Positions 1 through 5,234 of a DNA stretch of 12,284 nt are shown piece by piece. The notes under the pieces were generated by a model. It was not told the DNA's origin, did no database searches, and saw nothing but the letters and a program-made list of their open reading frames with translations. The DNA comes from an uncultured Oscillibacter sp. (lineage in GTDB: Bacteria; Bacillota; Clostridia; Oscillospirales; Oscillospiraceae): assembly GCA_900542115.1 (NCBI GenBank), contig UQMC01000057.1, positions 1-12,284 on the forward strand, read 5' to 3'. The translations under genes were made by a program, and so were the position numbers. Every line of letters begins with the position of its first letter. The stretch's first letter is position 1.

Positions 1-12
1 TAAAATAAAAAT

Positions 13-97
13 AATATTTCAAAAATATTGTGACGAAGTAAGCAGTTATCCTGTGTATTAGGGTGAAAGGCCTTATCACAAGGGAAAGGAGGTACGC
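13..97 (+). promoter_or_regulatory. Leader of the ECF sigma operon
   Basis: This short AT-rich stretch contains a 7-bp hairpin (AATATTT at 13-19, AAATATT at 23-29) without a clear T-tract. It also contains a possible ECF-type promoter: TTGTGACG at 28-35, and about 16 bases later TGTGTATT at 52-59. Many ECF factors transcribe their own operon, so autoregulation is plausible, but the match is only by eye and the -10 and -35 assignment is weak. The ribosome binding site AAAGGAGGT at 85-93 is strong and fixes the start at 98. Confidence 0.3.
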
Positions 98-658
98 ATG
101 GAGGATAAGCAAATTGTGGACTTATTTTGGGCTCGCTCTGAAAATGCCATATCCGAAACGGCGAATAAATACGGCAAGTATTGTCACTATATCGCTTATA
201 ACATTTTGCATAATAATGAGGACAGCGAGGAATGTGTCAACGATACATACATGAATGCATGGAGATCCATGCCGTCGCATCGCCCCAACAGATTGTCCAC
301 TTTCCTTGGAAAAATCACTCGCAATTTATCCTTAAACAAATGGGATCAATACAATACCGAAAAACGCGGAGCCGGGCAAACCATGCTTGCCCTTGAGGAA
401 CTACATGATTGTATTCCGGCTACTGGCGATGCTGAGCAAATTATTGACGATTTAGCGTTAGCAGAAGTGTTCAACTGTTTTCTTGCTTCACTCCCCAAAG
501 AGAGGCGCAAGATTTTTATGCGCCGCTATTGGTATTTGAGTCCTATAAAAGAAATTTCCACCGACTATTCGATCAGCGAAAGCAAAGTAAAAATGTCTTT
601 GCTGCGTTCACGAAATGAGCTGCGGCAATTATTGGAGAAGGAAGGTATTAACTTATGA
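98..658 (+). CDS. ECF-type RNA polymerase sigma factor
   Basis: The 186-residue product has the two-domain layout of extracytoplasmic-function sigma factors. Region 2 lies at about residues 15-85 and includes the stretch DSEECVNDTYMNAWRSMP, which resembles the conserved core-binding and -10 recognition helix. Region 4 is a helix-turn-helix at about 130-180 (SLPKERRKIFMRRYW, then ISESKVKMSLLRSRNEL). Length fits the family. The start at 98 is chosen for its ribosome binding site AAAGGAGGT. The stop overlaps the next start as ATGA at 655-658, so the two genes are translationally coupled, as is usual for a sigma and anti-sigma pair. Such pairs with a KTR protein occur as passengers in Firmicutes conjugative elements. 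The regulon and inducing signal cannot be read from the sequence. Confidence 0.88.
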   Translation: MEDKQIVDLFWARSENAISETANKYGKYCHYIAYNILHNNEDSEECVNDTYMNAWRSMPSHRPNRLSTFLGKITRNLSLNKWDQYNTEKRGAGQTMLALEELHDCIPATGDAEQIIDDLALAEVFNCFLASLPKERRKIFMRRYWYLSPIKEISTDYSISESKVKMSLLRSRNELRQLLEKEGINL

Positions 659-1422
659 AAGAAAAACGCATTTTGAATGCTATCGGCCAAGTGAATGAAG
701 AGTACATTGTTGAAGCGGCCCCTGCAAGAAAAGCAAGAAAACAACCGAAGTGGATTAAGTGGGGAGCTGTTGCAGCCTGTCTGTGCTTCGTTTTGGCTGG
801 GGTCTTGTTTTCCTCCACTCCCACCACTCCCGGCTTTAGTCTTGTAATGACTGCGTATGCTGCCGATGGAACGGGATATGAAATTGGAACTACCCCCGTT
901 GTCATTACTGACGATATGTCTATCAATTCTGGCTTTTATGCAAGATATGACGAAGGAAACGGCCACGGAAGAGAAAACTTCCTGTTTCGTATTGTCTGTG
1001 AAAACAGCGACATCGAGTCTGTTTCGTATACGATTAACGGTGAAGAAAATGCTCAAAGTTTGTCCGATCTGGAAAATAACAATGCATGGTTTGCCACCCA
1101 AGAACTGCTGGAAGATGCGTCCGTTGGCGAGTTTCCTGTATACGCAACAAGACGCTCGGCTGATGGCATTTATAGTTACTCCTATGTTGGCAACACATAT
1201 ACTGTCAACAATGATGATCAGCGTTCGTCCGAAGTTTTCCTCGAGTACAGAATTGCAGATGATAACGGTCAGTGGTCTGCTGATGAAATCAATATCACTG
1301 TGAGCCTCAAACTGAAAGACGGTACAACTCTGGAAAAAGAACTTCTTGTCTGCCCAACCTATGATAGCACGACAAGAAATGTGGAAATCAGTGTCAAGGA
1401 CGCGGAAAAATGGAATGGGTAA
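655..1422 (+). CDS. Single-pass membrane protein, probable anti-sigma partner
   Basis: This 255-residue protein has a short charged cytoplasmic N-terminus (about 1-35, with several Lys and Arg before the membrane). One hydrophobic segment follows at about 36-53 (WGAVAACLCFVLAGVLFSS). The remaining roughly 200 residues are predicted to be extracytoplasmic and rich in Asn, Asp, Ser and Thr, a beta-type composition. That topology and the ATGA overlap with the ECF sigma gene fit an anti-sigma or signal-sensing role: the N-terminus would hold the sigma factor and the outer domain would sense an envelope signal. I see no zinc-binding ZAS motif (HxxxCxxC), so it would be a non-ZAS type. The role is inferred from context and topology, not from a recognised domain. 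Confidence 0.7.
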   Translation: MKEKRILNAIGQVNEEYIVEAAPARKARKQPKWIKWGAVAACLCFVLAGVLFSSTPTTPGFSLVMTAYAADGTGYEIGTTPVVITDDMSINSGFYARYDEGNGHGRENFLFRIVCENSDIESVSYTINGEENAQSLSDLENNNAWFATQELLEDASVGEFPVYATRRSADGIYSYSYVGNTYTVNNDDQRSSEVFLEYRIADDNGQWSADEINITVSLKLKDGTTLEKELLVCPTYDSTTRNVEISVKDAEKWNG

Positions 1423-1589
1423 CTTGCCCCGTTTGCGAACGCAAGACACGAATTAAAATTCGGCCAGATACGATACTTGAGAATTTTCCGTTATTTTGCC
1501 CCAAATGCAAGAAAGAGACACTAATATGTGTCAAACAACTTAATATTTCAGTTATCAAAGAGCCAGACGCAGAGACGCAGAGCCGATAA
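1410..1589 (+). CDS. Small cysteine-rich KTR family protein
   Basis: This 59-residue protein begins at an ATG inside the 3' end of the preceding gene (13-base overlap, different frame). Two CPxC knuckles are visible: CPVC at residues 6-9, followed by the ERKTR segment that names the family, and CPKC at 30-33. They make a likely zinc-ribbon fold, with one further Cys at 40. It matches my memory of the cysteine-rich KTR proteins common in Firmicutes conjugative transposons, including the C-terminal PDAxTQSR ending. The biochemical function of the family is unknown; nucleic-acid or protein binding through zinc is a reasonable guess. It is the last gene of the sigma operon, and its stop codon lies inside the 5' arm of the operon terminator. 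Confidence 0.85.
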   Translation: MEWVTCPVCERKTRIKIRPDTILENFPLFCPKCKKETLICVKQLNISVIKEPDAETQSR

Positions 1590-1630
1590 CCCGTTAGCCA
1601 TTAGGCGCGAGTTATCGGCTCTTTTGTTTT
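1579..1630 (+). terminator. Intrinsic terminator of the sigma/KTR operon
   Basis: A 12-bp perfect stem, AGAGCCGATAAC at 1579-1590 and GTTATCGGCTCT at 1611-1622, has a 20-base loop and is followed by TTTTGTTTT. The 5' arm contains the stop codon of the KTR gene. Confidence 0.88.
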
Positions 1631-1707
1631 CGGCGGCTGTCAATTAAAGTCGCCGCATTATACGACGACTTTATGAGGAACACGGCGGTTTCTAAGGAGG
1701 GATCGTC

Positions 1708-1764
1708 GTGTTCATTTTGCTTTTTCATGGTACGCATAATATTCACCAGCTAAAAAAAGCGTAG
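1708..1764 (+). CDS. Possible 18-codon leader peptide
   Basis: A GTG start at 1708 lies seven bases after a perfect AAGGAGG (1694-1700) and opens an 18-residue frame, VFILLFHGTHNIHQLKKA, ending at TAG 1762-1764. The start codon is paired in a 7-bp stem (1678-1684 with 1707-1713) while the SD lies in its loop. A strong terminator hairpin follows about 70 bases downstream and then the sigma-like gene, so a leader peptide acting in attenuation is possible. There is no obvious run of one rare codon. It could also be a chance ORF behind a chance SD; comparison with relatives would decide. Confidence 0.35.
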   Translation: MFILLFHGTHNIHQLKKA

Positions 1765-1834
1765 CTCCCCCTCCGGGACAGTCCGGCTGCAAAGGTGCAA
1801 TATACCAGTACAAATATGATAATGTGGTTTCGTG

Positions 1835-1868
1835 CGTCCGTATAGCGTCATGCTATGCGGGCGTTTTT
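1835..1868 (+). terminator. Terminator or attenuator hairpin
   Basis: Twelve pairs form between CGTCCGTATAGC (1835-1846) and GCTATGCGGGCG (1852-1863), with two G-U wobbles, a 5-base loop and five T residues at 1864-1868. No gene other than the 18-codon ORF lies between this and the previous terminator. Its position upstream of the sigma-like gene therefore fits an attenuator. Confidence 0.75.
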
Positions 1869-1876
1869 ATATGCCC

Positions 1877-1902
1877 CTGCTTCTGGTCACGGTGGCCAGA
1901 GG
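1877..1902 (+). repeat. 26-bp leader element, copy 1
   Basis: This segment starts CTGCTTCTGGTCA and ends GTGGCCAGAGG. It matches 2893-2918 at 24 of 26 positions. Its core CTGGTCAC-G-GTGGCCAG is an interrupted palindrome. It lies 77 bases before the start of the sigma-like gene, just after the terminator hairpin. Confidence 0.75.
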
Positions 1903-1924
1903 CTCCAAGGTGCCGGGGGCCTCC

Positions 1925-1975
1925 TGTTCTCCATTTCAATCCGCACTCACCAACCACCTTTTGAAATGGAGGACA
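1925..1975 (+). promoter_or_regulatory. Hairpin sequestering the Shine-Dalgarno site
   Basis: TGTTCTCCATTTCAA (1925-1939) pairs with TTGAAATGGAGGACA (1961-1975) over 15 positions, with a single G-U wobble, leaving a 21-base loop. The 3' arm contains the whole GGAGGA ribosome binding site (1968-1973) of the gene starting at 1979. Translation should be low unless the stem is opened by a ligand, protein, antisense RNA or ribosome. Confidence 0.8.
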
Positions 1976-1978
1976 ATT

Positions 1979-2398
1979 ATGACGACTATCAACCTGAAAC
2001 GGTATTACCCCTATATGACCGAAAACGTGATGCTGGAAGTTTCGGACGAGATCGCCGCCGCCCTCTCTATGGGAGGCCGCCTGTGCGACAGCTACAAGCG
2101 GCAGAAGCGCAGAAATGGCGAGTGCTCGCTGGACACCGATCCCGGCTTTGAGGCCGACGTGCTCCGCCAGCCCATGACCCCGGACGAGTACATTGAGGCG
2201 CGGGAAACCACGTTTGCCCTCTATGACGCGCTGACCCAGCTCCCGCCCACGCAGGCCCGGCGTGTGTACCAGCACTATCTTCTCGGCATGAGCAAGGCCG
2301 AGATCGCGGCAGCCGAGGGCGTTGGCCGGAGCCGCATCTGCTGCTCCATTGAGCGCGGGCTGGCCGCTATGAAAAATATTTTGAAAAAATCTCTGTAA
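1979..2398 (+). CDS. Small sigma-70 region 4-type regulator of an ICE
   Basis: The 139-residue product begins MTTINLKRYYPYMTENVMLEVSDEI and ends with a clear helix-turn-helix at about residues 85-135 (LPPTQARRVYQHYLLGMSKAEIAAAEGVGRSRICCSIERGL), the sigma-70 region 4 pattern. I recognise the family as the short sigma-like proteins carried by Tn916- and Tn1549-like conjugative elements. They have region 4 but no complete region 2, so they may act as transcription regulators rather than full sigma factors. The frame stays open upstream to 1832, but the start at 1979 is chosen for its GGAGGA at 1968-1973 and the typical N-terminus. The ribosome binding site is locked in a 15-bp stem. It probably controls element genes such as excision or transfer. 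Confidence 0.82.
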   Translation: MTTINLKRYYPYMTENVMLEVSDEIAAALSMGGRLCDSYKRQKRRNGECSLDTDPGFEADVLRQPMTPDEYIEARETTFALYDALTQLPPTQARRVYQHYLLGMSKAEIAAAEGVGRSRICCSIERGLAAMKNILKKSL

Positions 2399-2892
2399 GA
2401 GGGAGTACATTTGCCCCCGAAACCTCCTGATAGGTGAGAGGAGTTTTCTTCCTCGCCTTGAAAACTGAATAGACAGTATTCCCGATACGAAATCCGCGTG
2501 ATAGCGACGTAAGGTGCGCCGCCACGACAGCCAGTTCAGGAGGTGATGGACAAGCTGGCCGAGCGATCAACGCAGCCTTTGACCCGGTGCTGGCAAACCG
2601 GGTGCGAGGACAGCGCGGAGGATAATGAAACTTGCTCACGCCCTCCCACAGACTTGAGGGGGAGTCCCTGCGGTATGCGCCAGCCCTCCACGGGCAGCGG
2701 TACTGTGGGGCTATGCAGCCGAAGCCATCGGCGGTCTGGAATACTCCCCGTGCCGGGGATGCGTGGCAAATACGGCACACAACAATCATACAGGGAGCCG
2801 TCAAACCGGGTCTTTCTGTCTTATGACAGCCCAAACCATTCCGGCGCGGCGGCTCCCTCTTTTGTGGATTGAAACGGAAAACAACTGTCCCG

Positions 2893-2918
2893 CTGCTTCT
2901 GGTCATCGTGGCCAGAGG
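2893..2918 (+). repeat. 26-bp leader element, copy 2
   Basis: This is the second copy of the element at 1877-1902, with 24 of 26 identical bases and the same interrupted palindrome (CTGGTCAT-C-GTGGCCAG, one G-U pair). It lies 103 bases before the start at 3022 and, like copy 1, follows a stem with a T-rich tail. Confidence 0.75.
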
Positions 2919-2930
2919 TGGGGCAAGGTC

Positions 2931-2985
2931 AAAGGACGGCGCTTTTGTGCCGTCCTTTCACGTTTCCCCACGGACAACGGGAAAC
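2931..2985 (+). promoter_or_regulatory. Two consecutive hairpins in the recombinase operon leader
   Basis: A perfect 10-bp stem, AAAGGACGGC (2931-2940) with GCCGTCCTTT (2949-2958), is followed four bases later by a perfect 7-bp stem, GTTTCCC (2962-2968) with GGGAAAC (2979-2985). Neither has a downstream T-tract on the plus strand, so they look like leader structure or protein-binding sites rather than terminators. Confidence 0.55.
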
Positions 2986-3021
2986 AGATGTGATAAGTTT
3001 TATGGGAAAAGGAGGTCATAT

Positions 3022-3234
3022 ATGTCGAAGCCTACGACTGTTCTTTCAGTTAATGGTTTTGAAGTAACCGCAACCTTTGCGGAAAACCATAATGCGGCAG
3101 CCGTACACCATGTGAAGCAAATTCTTATATCCTCATTTGCGGGGAAAACTACTAAACTTCAATCTCGGAACATCCTTGAGATCCCTGATGTCCAGAGGTA
3201 TAATGATAATGGTAGAAGATACTATGTACCGTGA
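3022..3234 (+). CDS. Small ICE protein of unknown function next to the recombinase
   Basis: The frame encodes 70 residues beginning MSKPTTVLSVNGFEVTATFAEN. An ideal GGAGG at 3011-3015, six bases before the ATG, supports translation. There is no signal peptide or membrane segment. The N-terminal half (SVNGFEVTATFA) looks like a short beta hairpin and the rest is mixed, ending in a basic, Tyr-rich tail (NDNGRRYYVP). It lies 71 bases upstream of the serine recombinase and on the same strand. In other elements this position is often held by a small accessory or directionality factor (TnpW-like proteins, for example), so a role in controlling excision is possible. I cannot assign it to a family from sequence alone. 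Confidence 0.65.
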   Translation: MSKPTTVLSVNGFEVTATFAENHNAAAVHHVKQILISSFAGKTTKLQSRNILEIPDVQRYNDNGRRYYVP

Positions 3235-3305
3235 AAACTTCATATTCCCCGCGTATTGATTGCGTTTTTTCATTGACCCATCGACAAATGAAAGGACGGA
3301 TCAAT

Positions 3306-4931
3306 ATGATAGAAAACAGAATGATGACAGGTAATCGGGTCGATTGCCTATACCGCGTGTCCACCGACAAGCAGGTGGACTACAACGACAAAAGCCAAGC
3401 CGACATTCCCATGCAGCGCAGAGAGTGCCATCGCTTCTGTGAAAAAATGGGCTGGACGATTGTTCACGAGGAGCAGGAGGACGGCGTGTCCGGGCATAAG
3501 GTTAGAGCCGAAAACCGGGACAAGCTGCAAATCATCAAGGAACGAGCCAAGCAGGGAAAATTCGATATTCTGCTTGTGTTCATGTTTGACCGCATCGGGC
3601 GTATCGCTGACGAAACGCCTTTTGTGGTGGAATGGTTTGTTAAGAACGGCATCCGGGTCTGGAGTACGCAGGAGGGTGAGCAGCGTTTTGATAATCACAC
3701 GGACAAGCTCACCAACTACATCCGCTTCTGGCAGGCTGACGGCGAAAGCGAAAAGACTTCAATTCGCACAAAAACCGCTCTCGGCCAGCTTGTCGAGGAC
3801 GGCGGTTTCAAGGGCGGTCTTGCTCCCTATGGGTATGACCTTGTAAAAAGCGGACGCTTCAATAAACGCAAGCACGAGGTTTTTGAGCTGGCTATCAATG
3901 AAGCCGAGGCCGCTGTGGTACGGATTATCTTTGACAAGTATGTGCATGAGGGTTTCGGTGCTCAACGGATCGCCACCTACTTAAATAACCTCGGCTATCG
4001 GGCGAGAACGGGCAAAATGTGGCATCACGCCAGCATCCGGGGTATCATTTGCAATCTGACATATACCGGGGTGCTTCGCAGCGGCGAAAGCCGCTCCCAA
4101 ACGCTGCCCCACTTGCAGATCATAACGCCGGAGCTGTTTGAGGCCGCACAGCACATTCGTACCTCCCGTGCCAACTCCGCCGAACAGGAACGGCGCGTAC
4201 CGCTGAATACCCGTGGTCAGTCCTTGCTGGCCGGGAATGTCTTTTGCGGGCATTGTGGCTCCCGGCTGGCGCTCACCACCAACGGCAAGGCTTATCCGTG
4301 CAAGGAAGATGCTCACCGCATTGTAAAGCGTGTACGGTATATCTGCTACGGCAAGACACGCAAGCAAACCGAATGTGACGGGCAGACTGGCTACACGGCT
4401 CATATTCTTGACGGTATCATTGATAAGGTGGTGCGGCAGATCTTTGAACGGATGAAAGCGATCCCCAAAAGCGAGATCGTCAATATCCGCTATCGTGAAA
4501 AGATGGAAGAACGGAAGGCACTTCTCAAAAGTGCAAAATCGGACTACGCCAAGGCTGCCGCCGAGCTTGATACGCTCCGGGCAGAGGTCATAAAATCTCT
4601 CCGGGGCGAAAGTGCTTTTTCGCAGGAATTGCTCAGTTCCTTAATTGCGGACGGTGAGAAAAAATGTCTCACCATTCAGCACACTATGGAGGTAGCGCAG
4701 GCGACCTACGACGAGGGACAGGCCATGCTGGACGCCTTAAACGCTCAGTATGACGATATTATTTCATGGGCGGATATGTACGACAGCGCCAGCACGGAGT
4801 CAAAGAAAATGATTGTGAGCTGCCTGATCCGGCGTGTGGAGGTGTATCGGGATTATCGGCTGCATATCGACTTCAACATTGACTTTGAGCAGTTCAGCGC
4901 TGGGCTGGACATTTCGGCAATCGCCGCATAA
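3306..4931 (+). CDS. Large serine recombinase (element integrase)
   Basis: The 541-residue protein is close in length to TndX-type recombinases. The N-terminal resolvase domain (about 10-150) shows YRVSTDKQ with the expected nucleophile Ser19 and the preceding Arg17, and the DRIGR motif at 95-99. A 'Recombinase' domain follows at about 170-290 (GYDLVKSG, then the helix region AINEAEAAVVRIIFDKYV and the IRGIICNLTYTGVL segment). A zinc ribbon has Cys314, Cys317, Cys347 and Cys357, and a charged coiled coil covers about 395-470. It would integrate and excise the element by double-strand cleavage at short att sites. The ATG at 3306 with AAAGGA at 3291-3296 is preferred to a GTG at 3231 that has no SD. 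It is the last element gene and is convergent with a tRNA-Ala gene 92 bases on, which makes that region the likely right end. Confidence 0.92.
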   Translation: MIENRMMTGNRVDCLYRVSTDKQVDYNDKSQADIPMQRRECHRFCEKMGWTIVHEEQEDGVSGHKVRAENRDKLQIIKERAKQGKFDILLVFMFDRIGRIADETPFVVEWFVKNGIRVWSTQEGEQRFDNHTDKLTNYIRFWQADGESEKTSIRTKTALGQLVEDGGFKGGLAPYGYDLVKSGRFNKRKHEVFELAINEAEAAVVRIIFDKYVHEGFGAQRIATYLNNLGYRARTGKMWHHASIRGIICNLTYTGVLRSGESRSQTLPHLQIITPELFEAAQHIRTSRANSAEQERRVPLNTRGQSLLAGNVFCGHCGSRLALTTNGKAYPCKEDAHRIVKRVRYICYGKTRKQTECDGQTGYTAHILDGIIDKVVRQIFERMKAIPKSEIVNIRYREKMEERKALLKSAKSDYAKAAAELDTLRAEVIKSLRGESAFSQELLSSLIADGEKKCLTIQHTMEVAQATYDEGQAMLDALNAQYDDIISWADMYDSASTESKKMIVSCLIRRVEVYRDYRLHIDFNIDFEQFSAGLDISAIAA

Positions 4932-4960
4932 GAAAAGCCCGCTTCAAAAGAGAAGTGGGC
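4930..4960 (-). terminator. Minus-strand terminator, distal
   Basis: GCCCGCTTC (4937-4945) and GAAGTGGGC (4952-4960) form a 9-bp stem with one G-U pair. Read on the minus strand it ends in TTTTCTT (4930-4936). It would back up the terminator at 4966-4993 for the tRNA transcript. The recombinase stop codon lies at its edge. Confidence 0.65.
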
Positions 4961-4965
4961 ATAAA

Positions 4966-4993
4966 ACAAAAAACTTGCTTTTTTCAAAGCAAG
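4966..4993 (-). terminator. Terminator of the tRNA-Ala transcript
   Basis: CTTGCTTT (4974-4981) and AAAGCAAG (4986-4993) form a perfect 8-bp stem with a 4-base loop. On the minus strand it is followed directly by TTTTTTGT, a strong intrinsic terminator downstream of the tRNA. On the plus strand the tail (CATTTATT) is weaker, but it may also stop recombinase transcription. Confidence 0.8.
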
Positions 4994-5001
4994 CATTTAT
5001 T

Positions 5002-5127
5002 AAGAATACTCAGCGCACCCGATTGGTGGAGATAAGCGGGATCGAACCGCTGACCTCTTGACTGCCAGTCAAGCGCTCTCCCAGCTGAGCTATACCCCCG
5101 TGTAAGGGGTGCGCTGAGTAATTTCTT
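5002..5127. repeat. Inverted repeat bracketing tRNA-Ala
   Basis: TACTCAGCGCACCC at 5007-5020 is perfectly complementary to GGGTGCGCTGAGTA at 5107-5120. After a two-base bulge, five more pairs (AAGAA at 5002-5006 with TTCTT at 5123-5127) extend it to 19 pairs. The arms sit 3 bases from the tRNA 3' end and 7 bases from its 5' end, so in the transcript leader and trailer would fold into one long helix stacked beyond the acceptor stem. Confidence 0.9.
5024..5099 (-). tRNA. tRNA-Ala (anticodon GGC)
   Basis: The 76-nt gene on the minus strand folds completely: acceptor GGGGGTA with TATCTCC, D-arm GCTC/GAGC, anticodon arm CTTGA-CTGGCAG-TCAAG giving anticodon GGC, variable loop AGGTC, T-arm AGCGG-TTCGATC-CCGCT, and an encoded ACCA end. 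The G3-U70 pair, the alanine identity determinant, is present. It reads GCC and GCU-type alanine codons. It is convergent with the serine recombinase and is flanked by a 19-bp inverted repeat. Upstream on the same strand lie a truncated tRNA and a strong promoter that probably drives it; two terminators follow. It may be a chromosomal gene at the insertion point or a copy carried by the element. Confidence 0.97.
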
Positions 5128-5166
5128 ATTCAATTAGTGCGGGGGTTGTTTACCGCTTCAACCGGG

Positions 5167-5188
5167 CTCCCAGCTGAGCTAATCCCCC
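5167..5188 (-). pseudogene. Truncated Ala-type tRNA, 5' stub
   Basis: On the minus strand the 22 nt from 5188 down to 5167 match the first 22 nt of the intact tRNA-Ala in 20 positions, differing only at acceptor positions 6 and 7 (AT instead of TA). The homology stops inside the D-arm, before the GAGC that would close it, and continues as CCCGGTTGAAGCGG. No anticodon or T-arm follows. The next bases include a CCCCC that could pair with the initial GGGGG, and a GGTTG/CAACC stem (5144-5163). The promoter upstream is intact. It may be the remnant of a tRNA gene cut by insertion or by recombination with its neighbour. Confidence 0.8.
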
Positions 5189-5194
5189 AAGCCA

Positions 5195-5227
5195 GTTCGC
5201 TTTGAACTTGTTTCGTTCGCTCGGAAC
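5195..5227. repeat. Tandem pair of GTTCGC-N3-GAAC palindromes
   Basis: GTTCGCTTTGAAC (5195-5207) and GTTCGCTCGGAAC (5215-5227) are two 13-bp units 20 bp apart, each with GTTC/GAAC ends and differing at two positions. They begin at about +1 of the minus-strand promoter, so they could be operators or two small hairpins in the transcript leader. Confidence 0.6.
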
Positions 5228-5234
5228 ATTTGTT

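Larger units (their letters stand above)
1631..1978 (+). promoter_or_regulatory. Structured leader of the second sigma gene
   Basis: This 348-base gap holds, in order: a small hairpin GGCGGCT/AGTCGCC near 1633-1654; a 7-bp stem GAACACG (1678-1684) with CGTGTTC (1707-1713) that encloses an AAGGAGG and covers a GTG start; an 18-codon ORF (1708-1764); a possible extended -10 TGATAAT near 1817-1823 with no good -35; a terminator hairpin (1835-1868); one copy of a 26-bp repeated element (1877-1902); and a 15-bp stem that masks the ribosome binding site of the next gene (1925-1975). The layout suggests attenuation plus translational control. This is inference; the individual base pairs are visible. 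Confidence 0.6.
2399..3021 (+). other. Noncoding, hairpin-rich region before the recombinase genes
   Basis: No convincing gene lies in these 623 bases; the frames open here have no good start, SD or recognisable protein. Visible stems include CTCCT/AGGAG (2424-2443, then TTTTCTT, possibly the terminator of the sigma-like gene), CCCGGT/ACCGGG (2583-2602), CCCTC/GAGGG (2641-2660), GCCC/GGGC (2683-2695), GCCG/CGGC (2718-2732) and CCCCG/CGGGG (2746-2758). A 9-bp closing stem AGGGAGCCG/CGGCTCCCT (2792-2858) is followed by TCTTTTG and encloses CTGTC/GACAG (2816-2829). After a second copy of the 26-bp element come AAAGGACGGC/GCCGTCCTTT (2931-2958) and GTTTCCC/GGGAAAC (2962-2985). The region may encode a structured RNA ending near 2865, followed by the leader of the recombinase operon. 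GC-rich DNA makes some short stems likely by chance. Confidence 0.5.

Noticed and set aside
565..1449. A 294-codon open frame on the minus strand
   Set aside because: It is antisense to the sigma and membrane-protein genes, which have good ribosome binding sites and coupling. The translated product has no recognisable features.
1832..1978. An N-terminal extension of the sigma-like protein starting at GTG 1832
   Set aside because: The frame is open, but it runs through a terminator hairpin, a palindromic repeat and the SD stem, and it lacks its own ribosome binding site. The family starts at the 1979 ATG.
2453..2475. Resemblance of CCTTGAAAACTGAATA to Firmicutes rRNA spacer sequence
   Set aside because: Only about 16 bases match from memory and no rRNA sequence is adjacent. 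It is too short to call an rRNA fragment.
2543..2872. A 109-codon plus-strand frame, and a 179-codon minus-strand frame over the same DNA
   Set aside because: Both cross many hairpins and have low-complexity, Ser/Pro/Arg-rich products. I judge the region noncoding, although similar hypothetical proteins may be annotated elsewhere.
3231..3305. An earlier GTG start for the serine recombinase
   Set aside because: There is no SD, it overlaps the previous stop, and the extra 25 residues do not belong to the resolvase domain. The ATG at 3306 has AAAGGA upstream.
4834..5061. A 75-codon plus-strand frame ending in EISGIEPLTS
   Set aside because: The C-terminal part is the translated complement of the tRNA-Ala gene and the rest overlaps the recombinase in another frame.
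5195..5227. LexA/DinR boxes
   Set aside because: The half-sites are in the opposite order (GTTC...GAAC rather than GAAC...GTTC), so they do not fit the Firmicutes SOS box.
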